Shown: positions 32,029-41,472 of the stretch, piece by piece
Layout: the number at the start of each line of letters is the position of its first letter
Numbering within the stretch: the first letter of the stretch is position 1
NCBI RefSeq assembly: GCF_001029445.1
Contig: NZ_LDOT01000008.1
Span: 1-60,260, forward strand
Direction: 5' to 3'
Length of the DNA stretch: 60,260 nucleotides
From: Photobacterium aquae
GTDB taxonomy: Bacteria; Pseudomonadota; Gammaproteobacteria; Enterobacterales; Vibrionaceae
Notes under the pieces: generated by a model
The model's input: only the letters and a program-made list of their open reading frames with translations
Database searches by the model: none
What the model was told of the DNA's origin: nothing
Position numbers and translations under genes: made by a program

Positions 32029-32100
32029 CCAGTTGTTACCGGTCAGCAAAAATAGTCGCACTCGCTACTATCCCGCTCGCCAGGAACAAGAGGTTACTGA

Positions 32101-33897
32101 TTATTTGTCTTTGCCAACATGAAGAATGGCCAAGAATGCTTCTTGAGGCAGCTCAACGTTACCGATCTGCTTCATACGCTTCTTACCTTCCTTCTGCTTC
32201 TGCAGAAGTTTCTTCTTACGGCTCACGTCACCGCCGTAACATTTCGCAATTACGTTCTTACGCAGCTGCTTCACGGTTGAACGGGCAATGATGTGGTTGC
32301 CGATGGCAGCCTGAATCGCGATGTCGAACATCTGGCGAGGGATGAATTCCTTCATCTTCTCAACCAAGTCGCGGCCACGGTGCTGAGCGTTGTCTTTGTG
32401 GGTAATGATAGCCAGCGCATCGACGCGGTCGCCGTTAAGCAGGATATCAACACGTACCATGTCAGACTCTTCGTAACGCTGGAAGTTATAATCCAGTGAC
32501 GCGTAGCCACGGGATGTCGACTTCAGGCGGTCGAAGAAATCAAGCACCACTTCAGACATCGGAATATCGTAAGTCAGGGCAACCTGGTTACCGTGGTAAA
32601 CCATGTCAACCTGCATACCGCGTTTCTCGACACACAGGGTAATAACGTTACCTAGGTAATCACTCGGTACAAGGATATTACAGCGGGCAATCGGCTCGCC
32701 GACAACCTCGATGTCGTTGACAGCAGGCAGTTTTGCCGGGCTGTCGACATACATAGTCGTACCGTCGGTTTTCTTCACCTCGTACACTACGGTCGGTGCC
32801 GTGGTGATCAGGTCAAGGTCGTATTCACGCTCCAGACGCTCCTGGATGATTTCCATGTGCAGCATGCCAAGGAAACCACAGCGGAAGCCAAAGCCCAGTG
32901 CCGCCGAGCTTTCTGGCTCGTAGAACAACGACGCATCGTTCAGGCTCAGCTTGCCAAGTGCATCACGGAAGTTCTCGTAATCGTCTGATGATACAGGGAA
33001 CAGACCCGCATATACCTGCGGCTTCACTTTCTGGAAGCCTGGCAATGGTTTTTCACAGCCGTTTTTAGAATGGGTCAGGGTATCACCCACTGGCGCGCCA
33101 AGGATGTCCTTGATGCCACACACTACCCAGCCAACTTCGCCCGTACGCAAGACGTCTTTATCGACCTGTTTCGGGGTAAAGATACCCAGACGGTCTACGC
33201 CCCAAGTCTGGCCGGTGCTCATTACCTTGATCTTGTCGTTCTTCTTCAGTACGCCGTTCTTGATACGAACCAGAGAGACAACACCCAGGTAGTTATCGAA
33301 CCATGAGTCAATGATCAGCGCCTGCAGCGGCGCATCAGCATCGCCTTCTGGCGCTGGGATCGCCGACACGATGTTCTCAAGCACGTCGTCAACGCCCAAG
33401 CCAGTCTTGGCCGAACAACGGGTAGCTTCCATCGCATCGATACCGACGATCTCTTCGATTTCCTCGGCCACGCGCTCAGGGTCGGCGGCTGGCAGGTCAA
33501 TCTTGTTCAGGATCGGTACGACTTCCAGATCCATTTCAATCGCGGTGTAACAGTTTGCCAGTGTCTGTGCTTCTACGCCCTGACCGGCATCCACCACCAA
33601 CAGCGCACCTTCACAGGCCGCCAGTGAACGCGATACTTCGTACGAGAAGTCAACGTGTCCTGGGGTGTCGATAAAGTTCAACTGGTAGGTTTCACCATCT
33701 TTGGCCGTGTAATCGAGCGTCACGCTCTGGGCCTTAATAGTAATACCGCGTTCACGTTCAAGGTCCATGGAATCGAGAACCTGGGCTGCCATTTCGCGAT
33801 CGGAAAGGCCACCGCAAACTTGGATCAAGCGGTCAGATAAGGTCGATTTACCATGGTCGATATGTGCAATAATCGAAAAGTTACGAATGTGCTTCAT
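32101..33897 (-). CDS. lepA: Elongation factor 4 (LepA)
   Basis: A 598-aa translational GTPase of the EF-4 family, implicated in back-translocation and 30S biogenesis. The N-terminal G domain shows [14 protein letters not shown] (P-loop), [14 protein letters not shown] and [13 protein letters not shown]-like domains II, III and V follow, and the LepA-specific C-terminal domain has [24 protein letters not shown]. It lies between rseC and lepB in the conserved rpoE-rseABC-lepA-lepB-rnc-era order. Confidence 0.98.
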   Translation of the reverse strand: MKHIRNFSIIAHIDHGKSTLSDRLIQVCGGLSDREMAAQVLDSMDLERERGITIKAQSVTLDYTAKDGETYQLNFIDTPGHVDFSYEVSRSLAACEGALLVVDAGQGVEAQTLANCYTAIEMDLEVVPILNKIDLPAADPERVAEEIEEIVGIDAMEATRCSAKTGLGVDDVLENIVSAIPAPEGDADAPLQALIIDSWFDNYLGVVSLVRIKNGVLKKNDKIKVMSTGQTWGVDRLGIFTPKQVDKDVLRTGEVGWVVCGIKDILGAPVGDTLTHSKNGCEKPLPGFQKVKPQVYAGLFPVSSDDYENFRDALGKLSLNDASLFYEPESSAALGFGFRCGFLGMLHMEIIQERLEREYDLDLITTAPTVVYEVKKTDGTTMYVDSPAKLPAVNDIEVVGEPIARCNILVPSDYLGNVITLCVEKRGMQVDMVYHGNQVALTYDIPMSEVVLDFFDRLKSTSRGYASLDYNFQRYEESDMVRVDILLNGDRVDALAIITHKDNAQHRGRDLVEKMKEFIPRQMFDIAIQAAIGNHIIARSTVKQLRKNVIAKCYGGDVSRKKKLLQKQKEGKKRMKQIGNVELPQEAFLAILHVGKDK

Positions 33898-33973
33898 GAA
33901 TTGGCGTGACTAACTCGTGATTAAATGAATGGGATCAATAGATCAAGTTGACGGATTCTACCGAATTTCGCCG

Positions 33974-34471
33974 CTAGTCGCTATCCTTCGCTGCAGCATT
34001 TGTTATCAGATTGTCTGAAACAGGGCTACCTAGCACCCGTACAAGTGTTGGCTGATAGGCCGACTGCCCTTCAAGACGACGAGCATAGCGGCGAGCCAGC
34101 CACAATCCGCCGCCGGCAAAGGCAAACGCCGAGGCTATCACCCCAAGCTCTCCGCCACCGCTCAGCGACACAAACCACCACTGACCAAAGATAGCACCCA
34201 GCACTAAGCATAGCAGAGGCAAGACATAGACCAGCAAAGCAGAAGTCAACATACTACGCTCGGCAAGGCCGATTTCAACAGTATCCCCGACGTTGGCCTT
34301 GAGCTTGGTTGCGATGGTCAGCTCATGACGGCGGCCAGGCAGTGCCTTGCTGACCAAGCCTGTCCCGCAGCTATCGCGCGAGGCGCAGCTGCCACAGCTG
34401 GTTTGCTGCTGGCAGCTAACGGTAATACTTCCGCGCTCGACAGCGACCACGGTAGCCAGCGAACGCATCAT
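33974..34471 (-). CDS. rseC: SoxR-reducing / SigmaE regulatory protein RseC
   Basis: A 165-aa inner-membrane protein. In E. coli RseC works with the Rsx complex in keeping SoxR reduced and is encoded in the rpoE operon. The N-terminal cytoplasmic Cys cluster CQQQTSCGSCASRDSCG (C20, C26, C29, C35) is consistent with iron-sulfur or metal binding. Two transmembrane helices follow (about 75-95 and 103-126). Its start overlaps the rseB stop by 4 nt. Confidence 0.95.
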   Translation of the reverse strand: MMRSLATVVAVERGSITVSCQQQTSCGSCASRDSCGTGLVSKALPGRRHELTIATKLKANVGDTVEIGLAERSMLTSALLVYVLPLLCLVLGAIFGQWWFVSLSGGGELGVIASAFAFAGGGLWLARRYARRLEGQSAYQPTLVRVLGSPVSDNLITNAAAKDSD

Positions 34472-35442
34472 TGCTCATTGCTCCCGCCATGCGCAAATAC
34501 AACCGACTCGGCAACGCGCCGTGCCGTCGCCGGGGGAATATCTCCCACCACGGTCACTTCTTTGTCTTTGATCAGGTAGCTATGCAAGGTACGGCGTCCC
34601 TGGCGCACCAACTGTTCGCGCACGGTGAAGTTGTCAGCCGCCGAGATATAAATCGAGAAGCTGAACAAACCGTCGCTGAACATTTTGCTCTCAACCGGTC
34701 GGTCGGTCATCATCAAACGATGGCGGTTGCGCGACACCGACTCAAAGCCACGCGGCAGCCAACTGACCTTCCAGTTCAGATCGGCCTGCGGCTGGGGCGG
34801 CAACTGCACCACCGCCGGCAACTCGACGTTCTTGAGGCTTTTCAGGACATCAGCGACTTTCGGGTTGATCACGTACGATACGGCACGGTACTGCTCGAGC
34901 GGCTCGCCGTCGCGGTCCAGCAGGTCGGCTCGCATTACCAGCTTGCTGCGGGTATCAATCCACAACAAATAGGAGTAGCGGGCACCGTCTTTGGGCGCAA
35001 TTCGAACCACATCACAGGCAACGCCGGCCTCGCGGGCCCGACCCATCGAGATAAAATCATAATATCCTGACAGCTCATGGATATCGCTGCGCATGATCGG
35101 CGGCAGCGGGGCAACCATCTTGTTGCTGTCAATCGTAAAAGGCTCCAGGCCCGGCTCGAAGTAACTCACTTCGTTGCCGCGCTGGATCACCTCGCGCGGC
35201 GGGCCGCTGAGATAGACCAAATGGGCATAGGTTTCCCCCTCTTCCAGCGCGTGCCGGTAACGTAGAGGCTCAATACTGTTTTTCTTGATTAGGATGTACG
35301 ACAGCTCATAACTGAGCTCGCGGCTAGCCTCATCCATTTGATGCAACAAAGCCTCTGCTGAAGCGACAGGCTCTTCAGCAGAGGCTTGATATGGCATCGC
35401 AAGGCTGACCAGTGTCATCACACCGACCAGTAATTTCTTCAT
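34468..35442 (-). CDS. rseB: Sigma-E factor regulatory protein RseB
   Basis: A 324-aa periplasmic protein that binds the RseA periplasmic domain and protects it from DegS until lipopolysaccharide or misfolded outer-membrane protein signals arrive. A signal peptide (MKKLLVGVMTLVSLAMPYQASA) precedes the lipoprotein-carrier-like domain (about 25-200) and a smaller C-terminal domain. I begin at the ATG at 35442 because it opens the signal peptide and GCGGGG lies immediately upstream; the longer frame to 35499 would run into rseA. It is cotranscribed between rseA and rseC. Confidence 0.96.
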   Translation of the reverse strand: MKKLLVGVMTLVSLAMPYQASAEEPVASAEALLHQMDEASRELSYELSYILIKKNSIEPLRYRHALEEGETYAHLVYLSGPPREVIQRGNEVSYFEPGLEPFTIDSNKMVAPLPPIMRSDIHELSGYYDFISMGRAREAGVACDVVRIAPKDGARYSYLLWIDTRSKLVMRADLLDRDGEPLEQYRAVSYVINPKVADVLKSLKNVELPAVVQLPPQPQADLNWKVSWLPRGFESVSRNRHRLMMTDRPVESKMFSDGLFSFSIYISAADNFTVREQLVRQGRRTLHSYLIKDKEVTVVGDIPPATARRVAESVVFAHGGSNEQ

Positions 35443-35452
35443 TTCCCCGCCA

Positions 35453-36112
35453 TTAATTCGATTCAAGCAACGAACGGTCAATACTACCGTCTTCAGCATT
35501 CAAACGCAGCTGCAATTCATAATCCTGCAACATGGCGTTGATCCGGCGACGCTGTTCCATCACCTGCTCTTCGCTCGGGCCGGTATGGTGGCTTGTGCGC
35601 ACAGAATCTCGCGTCAGGCTCACCGGCTCGGCGGTGCCTGAAAACGGAATGGTCTCCAGTACAGGAAGCTGGGTATCGGCTGTCGGCACCAGGCCGTCAT
35701 CGCTACCATTGTATTGCTGCACCCCGACAATCACCGCCAGCGACACGCTTGCAGCCACCGCGACCTGACCCAGCTGGGTCAGCCAGGCTGGCATAAAGCG
35801 CTTGGCTTGCTGTGGCGTTGGCTGGGATTCAATACGCGCCTCGCGCGCCGCTGCCAGTTCGACCACTGGTGCCGGCTCGCTGACCAGAGGAGCCGTACCG
35901 GTATGCGCTGGCTCATCTTCCAGTGCCAGTGCTACCCTTGCCGCGATGTCCCAATCCTTGCTGTTCGGTGCCTCCCCGCGCATCACATCCCCAACGAGGT
36001 TGAAATGCTGCCAGGTTTGCTGGCTGTCTTCATCGACTGCCAATGCATTGATAATGCTCTGATCTAGCTCTTCGCCATCTAATAACGCGGAGATTTTTTC
36101 TTTATCAGCCAT
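35453..36112 (-). CDS. rseA: Anti-sigma-E factor RseA
   Basis: A 219-aa single-pass inner-membrane anti-sigma factor. The N-terminal cytoplasmic domain (MADKEKISALLDGEELDQSI...TWQHFNLVGDVMRGE) matches the family's SigmaE-binding part. A transmembrane helix lies at about residues 115-135 (VAVAASVSLAVIVGV). The periplasmic C-terminus ends with an RRRINAMLQDYELQLRL segment resembling the RseB-binding region. I begin at the ATG at 36112 with the purine-rich GGTGAAAAAG upstream. It directly follows rpoE. Confidence 0.96.
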   Translation of the reverse strand: MADKEKISALLDGEELDQSIINALAVDEDSQQTWQHFNLVGDVMRGEAPNSKDWDIAARVALALEDEPAHTGTAPLVSEPAPVVELAAAREARIESQPTPQQAKRFMPAWLTQLGQVAVAASVSLAVIVGVQQYNGSDDGLVPTADTQLPVLETIPFSGTAEPVSLTRDSVRTSHHTGPSEEQVMEQRRRINAMLQDYELQLRLNAEDGSIDRSLLESN

Positions 36113-36135
36113 CTTTTTCACCGTTTGGCCTAACA

Positions 36136-36714
36136 CTAGCGCTGCATAAGAGGACGGATGCGTTTTTCAACCGCCTCCCGCGCCCGGAAAATTCGTGATC
36201 GTACCGTTCCCACCGGACAGTCCATAACTTCTGCGATCTCCTCGTAGCTCAAGCCTTCCAGCTCTCGCAGGGTAATCGCCGTCTTCAAGTCATCAGGCAA
36301 TCCTTCGATGGTACTAAAAACAACCCGCTTCAATTCATCTGACAACATCTGGCTCTCAGGGTTCGAAATTTCTTTCAACGCATTGCCCGACTCATAATAT
36401 TCAGCCTCTTCGGCATCAACATCCGAGGCCGGCGGGCGACGTCCCTGAGCAACCAAGTAGTTCTTCGCCGTATTAACGGCTATGCGGTACAGCCATGTAT
36501 AGAAGGCACTCTCTCCCCGGAACGTCGGCAACGCCCGGTAAGCTTTGATAAATGCCTCCTGAGCAACATCCGGCACATCGCCGGGGTTGTTCACATACCG
36601 GGCAACAAGGTTGCACACCTTGTTCTGGTATTTCATCACCAGCAAGTTGAATGCCTGTTTGTCGCCGCGCTGTACCCGCTCAATTAATACCTGATCAGTT
36701 TGCTGCTCGCTCAT
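36136..36714 (-). CDS. rpoE: RNA polymerase sigma-E factor RpoE
   Basis: A 192-aa ECF sigma factor for envelope stress. Region 2 spans QAFNLLVMKYQNKVCNLVARYV...AFIKAYRALPTFRGESAFYTWLYRIAVNTAKNYL; region 4 spans LPDDLKTAITLRELEGLSYEEIAEVMDCPVGTVRSRIFRAREAV. I chose the ATG at 36714 (MSEQQTDQVL), with AGGAG about 11 bp upstream and a length that fits the 191-aa E. coli protein; a longer frame to 36750 is possible. It heads the rpoE-rseA-rseB-rseC operon and has a matching SigmaE promoter 165 bp upstream, implying autoactivation. Confidence 0.98.
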   Translation of the reverse strand: MSEQQTDQVLIERVQRGDKQAFNLLVMKYQNKVCNLVARYVNNPGDVPDVAQEAFIKAYRALPTFRGESAFYTWLYRIAVNTAKNYLVAQGRRPPASDVDAEEAEYYESGNALKEISNPESQMLSDELKRVVFSTIEGLPDDLKTAITLRELEGLSYEEIAEVMDCPVGTVRSRIFRAREAVEKRIRPLMQR

Positions 36715-36876
36715 CCGAGCGTGTACTCCTATATCAAATGCACTCGTCATTTTATCGCTATTGGCTCGCTTATCATTGCGCCAATTACCCAGTGCAATCC
36801 CATCAATCTGCTGATAGGTAGCTTACCATGTCCAATCCAAACGGAAGGATAAAACGGTATGAGCGTGAGCACTATT

Positions 36877-36904
36877 TATGACCCGGCGCAGACAATAAAG
36901 TTCC
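36877..36904 (-). promoter_or_regulatory. SigmaE-dependent promoter of the rpoE operon
   Basis: Minus-strand -35 GGAACTT (36898-36904), exact consensus, then a 16-nt spacer and TCATA (36877-36881) at the position of the -10 TCTRA. The 16-nt spacing matches the autoregulated E. coli rpoE promoter. The -10 departs from consensus at two positions. Confidence 0.75.
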
Positions 36905-37151
36905 GCTGGAACGAAATAAATTTGCACATCACCGCGACTGGGACGATACCGCGAGTACCGCCTATGGGGGTTATACGGGGGATTATATACCCAAAACAGC
37001 CGAAACTGATTGTTACGGCTACAATTTGCGAATCCGGCACAGGGGTAAAGCCAACAGACGCCCCCGCCTTAACAGGCAACGCCCGATACCGATATTCACT
37101 CTCTCAGTTATACCAGCCAGATCCGCAAAATTGTGAAGCCCTAGTCAAAAA

Positions 37152-37166
37152 TGAACAATTTGTTCA
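37152..37166. promoter_or_regulatory. 15-bp perfect inverted repeat over the nadB promoter
   Basis: TGAACAATTTGTTCA: 7-bp arms around a central T. It covers the -35 hexamer and the adjoining spacer, a position typical of a repressor operator. It differs from the E. coli NadR box (TGTTTA-N6-TAAACA), so the binding protein is unknown to me. Confidence 0.55.
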
Positions 37167-37180
37167 AAATTTGATAAGAT
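37152..37180 (+). promoter_or_regulatory. Putative sigma70 promoter of nadB
   Basis: -35 TGAACA (37152-37157), 17-bp spacer, -10 TAAGAT (37175-37180). Transcription should start near 37187, about 20 bp before the nadB ATG, which rules out the in-frame ATG at 37179 as start. Confidence 0.65.
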
Positions 37181-37208
37181 GACCGCACTACCAAAGGGAT
37201 ATGGAATC

Positions 37209-38831
37209 ATGATGAACGAAAACCGTGAACATCAATGCGATGTGCTTGTTATCGGAAGTGGTGCCGCAGGACTCTCACTGGCACTGCGCCTCGCCCCACT
37301 CGGCAAGGTAATCGTACTTAGCAAGGGACCGCGTAGCGAAGGGGCTACTTATTACGCGCAAGGCGGTATCGCCGCCGTCTTCGACGAGTCAGACAGCGTT
37401 GACTCCCATGTTGAGGATACCCAAATTGCCGGGGCCAACCTGTGCGACGAGGACGTGGTGCGATTCATTGCCGAGAATGCCAAGCATTGCGTCCAGTGGC
37501 TGATTGACGGAGGCGTCCCCTTCGACCAAGAAGGTAGCGGCAGCGATGGCAGCCCACGCTACCACCTGACCCGTGAGGGCGGCCACAGCCACCGCCGGAT
37601 CCTCCATGCGGCAGATGCCACCGGGATGGCGGTACAGACCTCACTGCAAGACAATGTCCACCAGCACCCCAATATCACCGTCCTCGAGCGCCATAATGCC
37701 CTCGACCTCATCACCAACCAGAAGCTAGGTCGCCTCCACCAGCCAAACCGGGTACTCGGCGCCTACGTCTGGAACCGCAACCGCGAAGCTGTCGAAACGG
37801 TGCGGGCAAAATTTGTCGTCCTTGCCACTGGCGGCGCATCGAAGGTCTACCAGTACACCTCCAACCCCGATGTCTCTTCCGGTGACGGAATTGCCATGGC
37901 CTGGCGGGCCGGGTGCCGGGTGGCCAACCTCGAGTTCAACCAGTTCCACCCCACCTGCCTGTTCCACCCCGATGCCCGCAACTTCCTGCTGACCGAAGCC
38001 CTGCGCGGCGAAGGGGCTTACCTGCGCCGCCCTGACGGCAGCCGGTTTATGCTCGACTTCGACGAACGTGGCGAACTGGCCCCGCGAGATGTCGTCGCCC
38101 GTGCCATCGACTTTGAAATGAAGCGTCTCGGGGCCGACTGCATGTACCTCGATATCAGCCACAAGCCTGCTGATTTCGTGAGCAAGCATTTCCCGATGAT
38201 CCACGAAAAGCTAATGACTTATGGCATCGACATCACCAAAGAGCCGATCCCTATCGTGCCAGCGGCGCACTACACCTGTGGTGGCGTGGTCGTAAACCAG
38301 AGCGGCCAAACCGACCTCGAGGGGCTGTATGCCATCGGTGAAGTGAGCTATACCGGCCTCCACGGCGCAAACCGAATGGCTTCCAACTCACTGCTCGAAT
38401 GTGTGGTCTACGCGTGGTCGGCGGCCGAGAGCATCGCGGACCAAATCAACAGTGTCAGCCTGCCGGATGAACTGCCCGGCTGGGACGAAAGCCAAGTCGG
38501 CTGCTCCGACGAAGAAGTGGTGATCCAGCACAACTGGCACGAGCTTCGCCTGTTCATGTGGGACTACATGGGTATTGTCCGCACCACCAAGCGCCTTGAG
38601 CGTGCCATGCGCCGGATCCAACTCCTCAAGGACGAGACCCACGAGTACTACAGCAACTTCCGGGTCTCCAACAACCTGCTCGAACTGAGAAACTTACTCG
38701 ACGTCGCTGAACTGATGGTCCGCTGCGCCCTGAAGCGAAAAGAAAGCGTCGGGCTTCACTACACCCTCGACTATCCCGAGGCGGCGGGTGATCCACACCC
38801 AACCATCCTCACCCCGGATCAGCCCTGCTGA
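37209..38831 (+). CDS. nadB: L-aspartate oxidase
   Basis: A 540-aa FAD enzyme that oxidises L-aspartate to iminoaspartate, the first step of de novo NAD synthesis; the length equals that of E. coli NadB. The dinucleotide fold is [27 protein letters not shown] and [27 protein letters not shown] motifs follow. The catalytic-region [25 protein letters not shown] and [15 protein letters not shown] are succinate-dehydrogenase-like. I begin at the ATG at 37209, behind AAAGGGA; the ATG at 37179 lies in the promoter. It is divergent from rpoE, as in E. coli, and converges with a chemoreceptor gene. Confidence 0.97.
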   Translation: MMNENREHQCDVLVIGSGAAGLSLALRLAPLGKVIVLSKGPRSEGATYYAQGGIAAVFDESDSVDSHVEDTQIAGANLCDEDVVRFIAENAKHCVQWLIDGGVPFDQEGSGSDGSPRYHLTREGGHSHRRILHAADATGMAVQTSLQDNVHQHPNITVLERHNALDLITNQKLGRLHQPNRVLGAYVWNRNREAVETVRAKFVVLATGGASKVYQYTSNPDVSSGDGIAMAWRAGCRVANLEFNQFHPTCLFHPDARNFLLTEALRGEGAYLRRPDGSRFMLDFDERGELAPRDVVARAIDFEMKRLGADCMYLDISHKPADFVSKHFPMIHEKLMTYGIDITKEPIPIVPAAHYTCGGVVVNQSGQTDLEGLYAIGEVSYTGLHGANRMASNSLLECVVYAWSAAESIADQINSVSLPDELPGWDESQVGCSDEEVVIQHNWHELRLFMWDYMGIVRTTKRLERAMRRIQLLKDETHEYYSNFRVSNNLLELRNLLDVAELMVRCALKRKESVGLHYTLDYPEAAGDPHPTILTPDQPC

Positions 38832-38839
38832 TCCGGTTA

Positions 38840-38872
38840 GGTCTGGCAGCGGGCCCCCTCCGCTGTCAGACC
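38840..38872. terminator. Hairpin at the nadB / chemoreceptor convergence
   Basis: GGTCTGGCAGCGG (38840-38852) pairs with CCGCTGTCAGACC (38860-38872), a 13-bp stem with one G-U pair and a 7-nt loop. Neither side has a T run. The chemoreceptor stop codon (38866-38868) lies inside the stem. It probably slows or ends transcription of both genes. Confidence 0.55.
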
Positions 38873-40695
38873 CGGTAATTACTGATCGCACCGGCCAACT
38901 CAGCGGCATGCTGCGAAACCGTATTTGCCGCCACGGCGTTGTCCTCAACCAACGCAACATTGGTTCCGGCCAAATCGCGGATTGCCGTCACATTGGCCCG
39001 GATATCGTCCGACACCAAACTCTGCTGCTCGACAGCGGCTGCAATCTGGGTACTGGTATCCATAATCTGCTGCATATCCTCCATGATCAGGCGAATTTTG
39101 CCCTCGGCCCCTTCGGCCTGACCAACACTCGTCTCACCCAGCTCACGGCAGTGGCCAATGTGCGTGACTACCTGCTCGATCTGGGTCTGGAGCGACTCGA
39201 TAATCGATGTGATTTCCTCGGTCGACTGGCTGGTACGCATCGCCAAAGAGCGGACCTCATCCGCCACCACGGCAAAACCACGCCCCTGCTCACCGGCACG
39301 GGCTGCCTCAATCGCCGCATTGAGCGCCAGCAGGTTAGTTTGCTCGGCAATCGTACGGATCACATCAAGCACGGCACCAATATCACCCGATAGCCCAGAT
39401 AAATTCGCCACTTCGTCACTCGCCTGTGCCAAGTCCTGCGACAGCCCGTCAACCTGATGCTTAGTCGCACTCACTTCCGCCAATCCCGCTTCGGCCCCTT
39501 GGTAACAACGATCGGCATTGCCTGCCGCCACTTCGGTGTTGCTGGCGATCTCCCTGATAGTCCCGCCCATCTGTGTGATGGCCGTCGCTACCGAATCAGT
39601 CTCCGCCAACTGGCGCTGCAGAGCATGCCCTGCCTCCTGACTACGAGATAACAGCAACTGAGATTCCGGCCCCAGCTCGGCAACCGCCTGCTGCACATTA
39701 CCGACAAGCTGACTAAGGCTTGCAAGCAGATAATTGAAATTATTTGCCATCTCAGCCAACTCATCCTGCCCGTCGCCACACGCCCGGCGAGTCAGATCAT
39801 GGCTTGTCGTGATCTCTGCCATCAATTGGCTCAAAGATGCCAGACGCCCTTGAATCGAACGTCCAATCGCCATCGACAACACCAGCAACCCCGATACCAC
39901 GATAAGCACCGCAATCAACGTCGTTGCGGTCGTAGCCTTCTCGGCCTTCACAACCTCGGATTCAAGCTGCTGCTTGAGTTCAGCAAAAATAGCTTCGGCC
40001 TTGTGCGACTGGCTTCGAATCGCCCCCTGCAAACCGTGGTTCTGATCCAATCCGATCACCGCCAACTGAGCCAGCACAGCCTGCGCCTTGCGATGGTAGT
40101 TCGCATAGGCCTCCCCCAAAACAGGAGCAAGTTGTGCCGATTGATCCTCCAGCTGCCTGTTAAAATCGTCGGCAGCGGCTTGGCTAGGGGCCAGTACCAG
40201 CATCTTGCCCGCACTCACCAACCGAAATACCGGCACCACAGCATACTGCTGTTCAGAAGCCTGAGTGATCAGATCGCCCGACGCCGCCAAGAATGCCCCT
40301 TTGACCCCCTCCTCGGCCAACAGCCCAAACACCTGATACCCCTCCATCAACGCCATCATCCCACTTCGGTATTCATCCATTGCCTGCGCCATCGGTGTCA
40401 ATTCAGGCAACGCGATACCCAGAGCTTCCCGTGTATGGTTGAGCGACTGCTGTAATTGCTGAAACTTGGCAAAGTTAGCCAAGAACGTCTCGCGATACTT
40501 CAAGGCACCGCGCATCAAAAAATCTTTTTCGTTACGGCGTAAGTTGAGCAAGGCAACTTCCATTTCACTCACAGTGGTAACCGCCTGATTGATCCGAACA
40601 ATCCTGTCATTGGCCAACCAGCTTGCCGCCATCACGGCCACAAGAGCGACAACCGACAAGGCCGTCAATCCCAATAATTTATGTTTTATCTTCAT
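38866..40695 (-). CDS. Methyl-accepting chemotaxis protein
   Basis: A 609-aa transmembrane chemoreceptor. Transmembrane helices lie at about 7-28 and 277-300, flanking a roughly 250-residue helical periplasmic sensor. NLRRNEKDFLMRG near its start is a hallmark of helical bimodular (HBM-type) or related four-helix sensors. A HAMP region follows, then a signalling domain with the hairpin tip EQTNLLALNAAIEAARAGEQGRGFAVVADEVR. No C-terminal CheR/CheB pentapeptide is seen. I begin at the ATG at 40695 with GAAGGGA upstream. It stands alone between nadB and ygfX, where other Vibrionaceae lack it as far as I recall. The ligand cannot be told. Confidence 0.95.
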   Translation of the reverse strand: MKIKHKLLGLTALSVVALVAVMAASWLANDRIVRINQAVTTVSEMEVALLNLRRNEKDFLMRGALKYRETFLANFAKFQQLQQSLNHTREALGIALPELTPMAQAMDEYRSGMMALMEGYQVFGLLAEEGVKGAFLAASGDLITQASEQQYAVVPVFRLVSAGKMLVLAPSQAAADDFNRQLEDQSAQLAPVLGEAYANYHRKAQAVLAQLAVIGLDQNHGLQGAIRSQSHKAEAIFAELKQQLESEVVKAEKATTATTLIAVLIVVSGLLVLSMAIGRSIQGRLASLSQLMAEITTSHDLTRRACGDGQDELAEMANNFNYLLASLSQLVGNVQQAVAELGPESQLLLSRSQEAGHALQRQLAETDSVATAITQMGGTIREIASNTEVAAGNADRCYQGAEAGLAEVSATKHQVDGLSQDLAQASDEVANLSGLSGDIGAVLDVIRTIAEQTNLLALNAAIEAARAGEQGRGFAVVADEVRSLAMRTSQSTEEITSIIESLQTQIEQVVTHIGHCRELGETSVGQAEGAEGKIRLIMEDMQQIMDTSTQIAAAVEQQSLVSDDIRANVTAIRDLAGTNVALVEDNAVAANTVSQHAAELAGAISNYRV

Positions 40696-40817
40696 CGGAC
40701 TTCCCTTCTCAAATAATGGCAACCGACTTATATTCGGCTTTGAGACCATGTCGGCCAAGCACAAAAAAGCTTGAGGTAAAGAATGTGCCAGAGGGATAAA
40801 AAGAAAAGCCCGTATAC

Positions 40818-41243
40818 TCAGGAAGCTACTAGATAGCGGGAAAATAACGCCAGACTCCGGTAATCCGGTTCACGACAACTACTCGGGGAGACCACCAGCC
40901 AGCCACGCTGCCCCTCTCGGCCACGCAGCTTAAGCACGATGACCACTGATGTGCATATTTTGGTCTGACAAACCAGCCAACGGTACCCTGCCCAGCCAAC
41001 CGTCCCATCACGGTACAGGCAGAGCCGGCCACGATAGCGGCTGTAGTCGATGTACCTGGCCTCAGCCTCATGGCACAACCACCATGACATCAGCAAGAAA
41101 AGCGGAATGGGGAAATCACTACGAAGGGAGGAGAACGCCAAGAAAAACAACGCACCGGCATACAAGGCTACCAGTGCGCTCAATAAAAAAATGGAAGGTC
41201 TCAGCCTGAAATCAGCGAAGCTTGTTGTTGTTGTGGGCAACAA
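40818..41243 (-). CDS. ygfX: YgfX (CptA) family membrane protein
   Basis: A protein of about 141 aa with two hydrophobic segments in the N-terminal half (SIFLLSALVALYAGALFFLAF and FPIPLFLLMSWWLC) and a cytoplasmic C-terminal part (GRLCLYRDGTVGWAGYRWLV). It resembles E. coli YgfX, the partner of SdhE that has been described as an inhibitor of cell shape and division proteins. It overlaps the end of sdhE. The start is uncertain: I give the TTG at 41243, which places the conserved FRLRPS near residue 12; a GTG at 41279 would extend it. Neither has a clear ribosome-binding site, so translational coupling to sdhE is likely. Confidence 0.75.
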   Translation of the reverse strand: MLPTTTTSFADFRLRPSIFLLSALVALYAGALFFLAFSSLRSDFPIPLFLLMSWWLCHEAEARYIDYSRYRGRLCLYRDGTVGWAGYRWLVCQTKICTSVVIVLKLRGREGQRGWLVVSPSSCREPDYRSLALFSRYLVAS

Positions 41244-41472
41244 TCTTGTCAACCATCGCAGCAAGGGCAGGGTTGTCACTGCGGCCGTGGCGCATCATCC
41301 AGGTAAACAGATCAGGATCATCGCATTCCAATAACGCTATGAAATCCTGTTGCTCAGACTCCGGCAGCGCATCAAAGCACTCTTCGAAGAACGGCATAAT
41401 GATCACATCCAGCTCTAGCATCCCACGGCGGCATGCCCACTTAACCCGTGCTTTTTCTTCTGCACTCAACAT
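41212..41472 (-). CDS. sdhE: FAD assembly factor SdhE
   Basis: An 86-aa small helical protein that promotes covalent flavinylation of succinate dehydrogenase and fumarate reductase flavoproteins. The defining RGxxE motif is present as RRGMLELD (about 15-22), and FEECFDALPESEQQDFIALLECDDPDLFTWMM is typical of the family. It precedes and overlaps ygfX, the usual pair, and is divergent from ygfZ. Confidence 0.95.
   Translation of the reverse strand: MLSAEEKARVKWACRRGMLELDVIIMPFFEECFDALPESEQQDFIALLECDDPDLFTWMMRHGRSDNPALAAMVDKIVAHNNNKLR

Larger units (their letters stand above)
36715..37208. other. rpoE-nadB intergenic region
   Basis: Nearly 500 bp without a convincing gene. It holds the SigmaE promoter for rpoE on the minus strand and, at its right end, the nadB promoter with an inverted repeat on the plus strand. 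Open frames of about 100 and 67 codons cross it on opposite strands, but they run over the rpoE promoter, overlap each other and encode low-quality protein, so I do not call them. Confidence 0.6.

Noticed and set aside
36859..37182. A 107-codon plus-strand frame with an AAGGA upstream, between rpoE and nadB
   Set aside because: It runs through the SigmaE promoter of rpoE and into the nadB promoter, overlaps an opposite-strand frame, and its product has no recognisable fold or bias.
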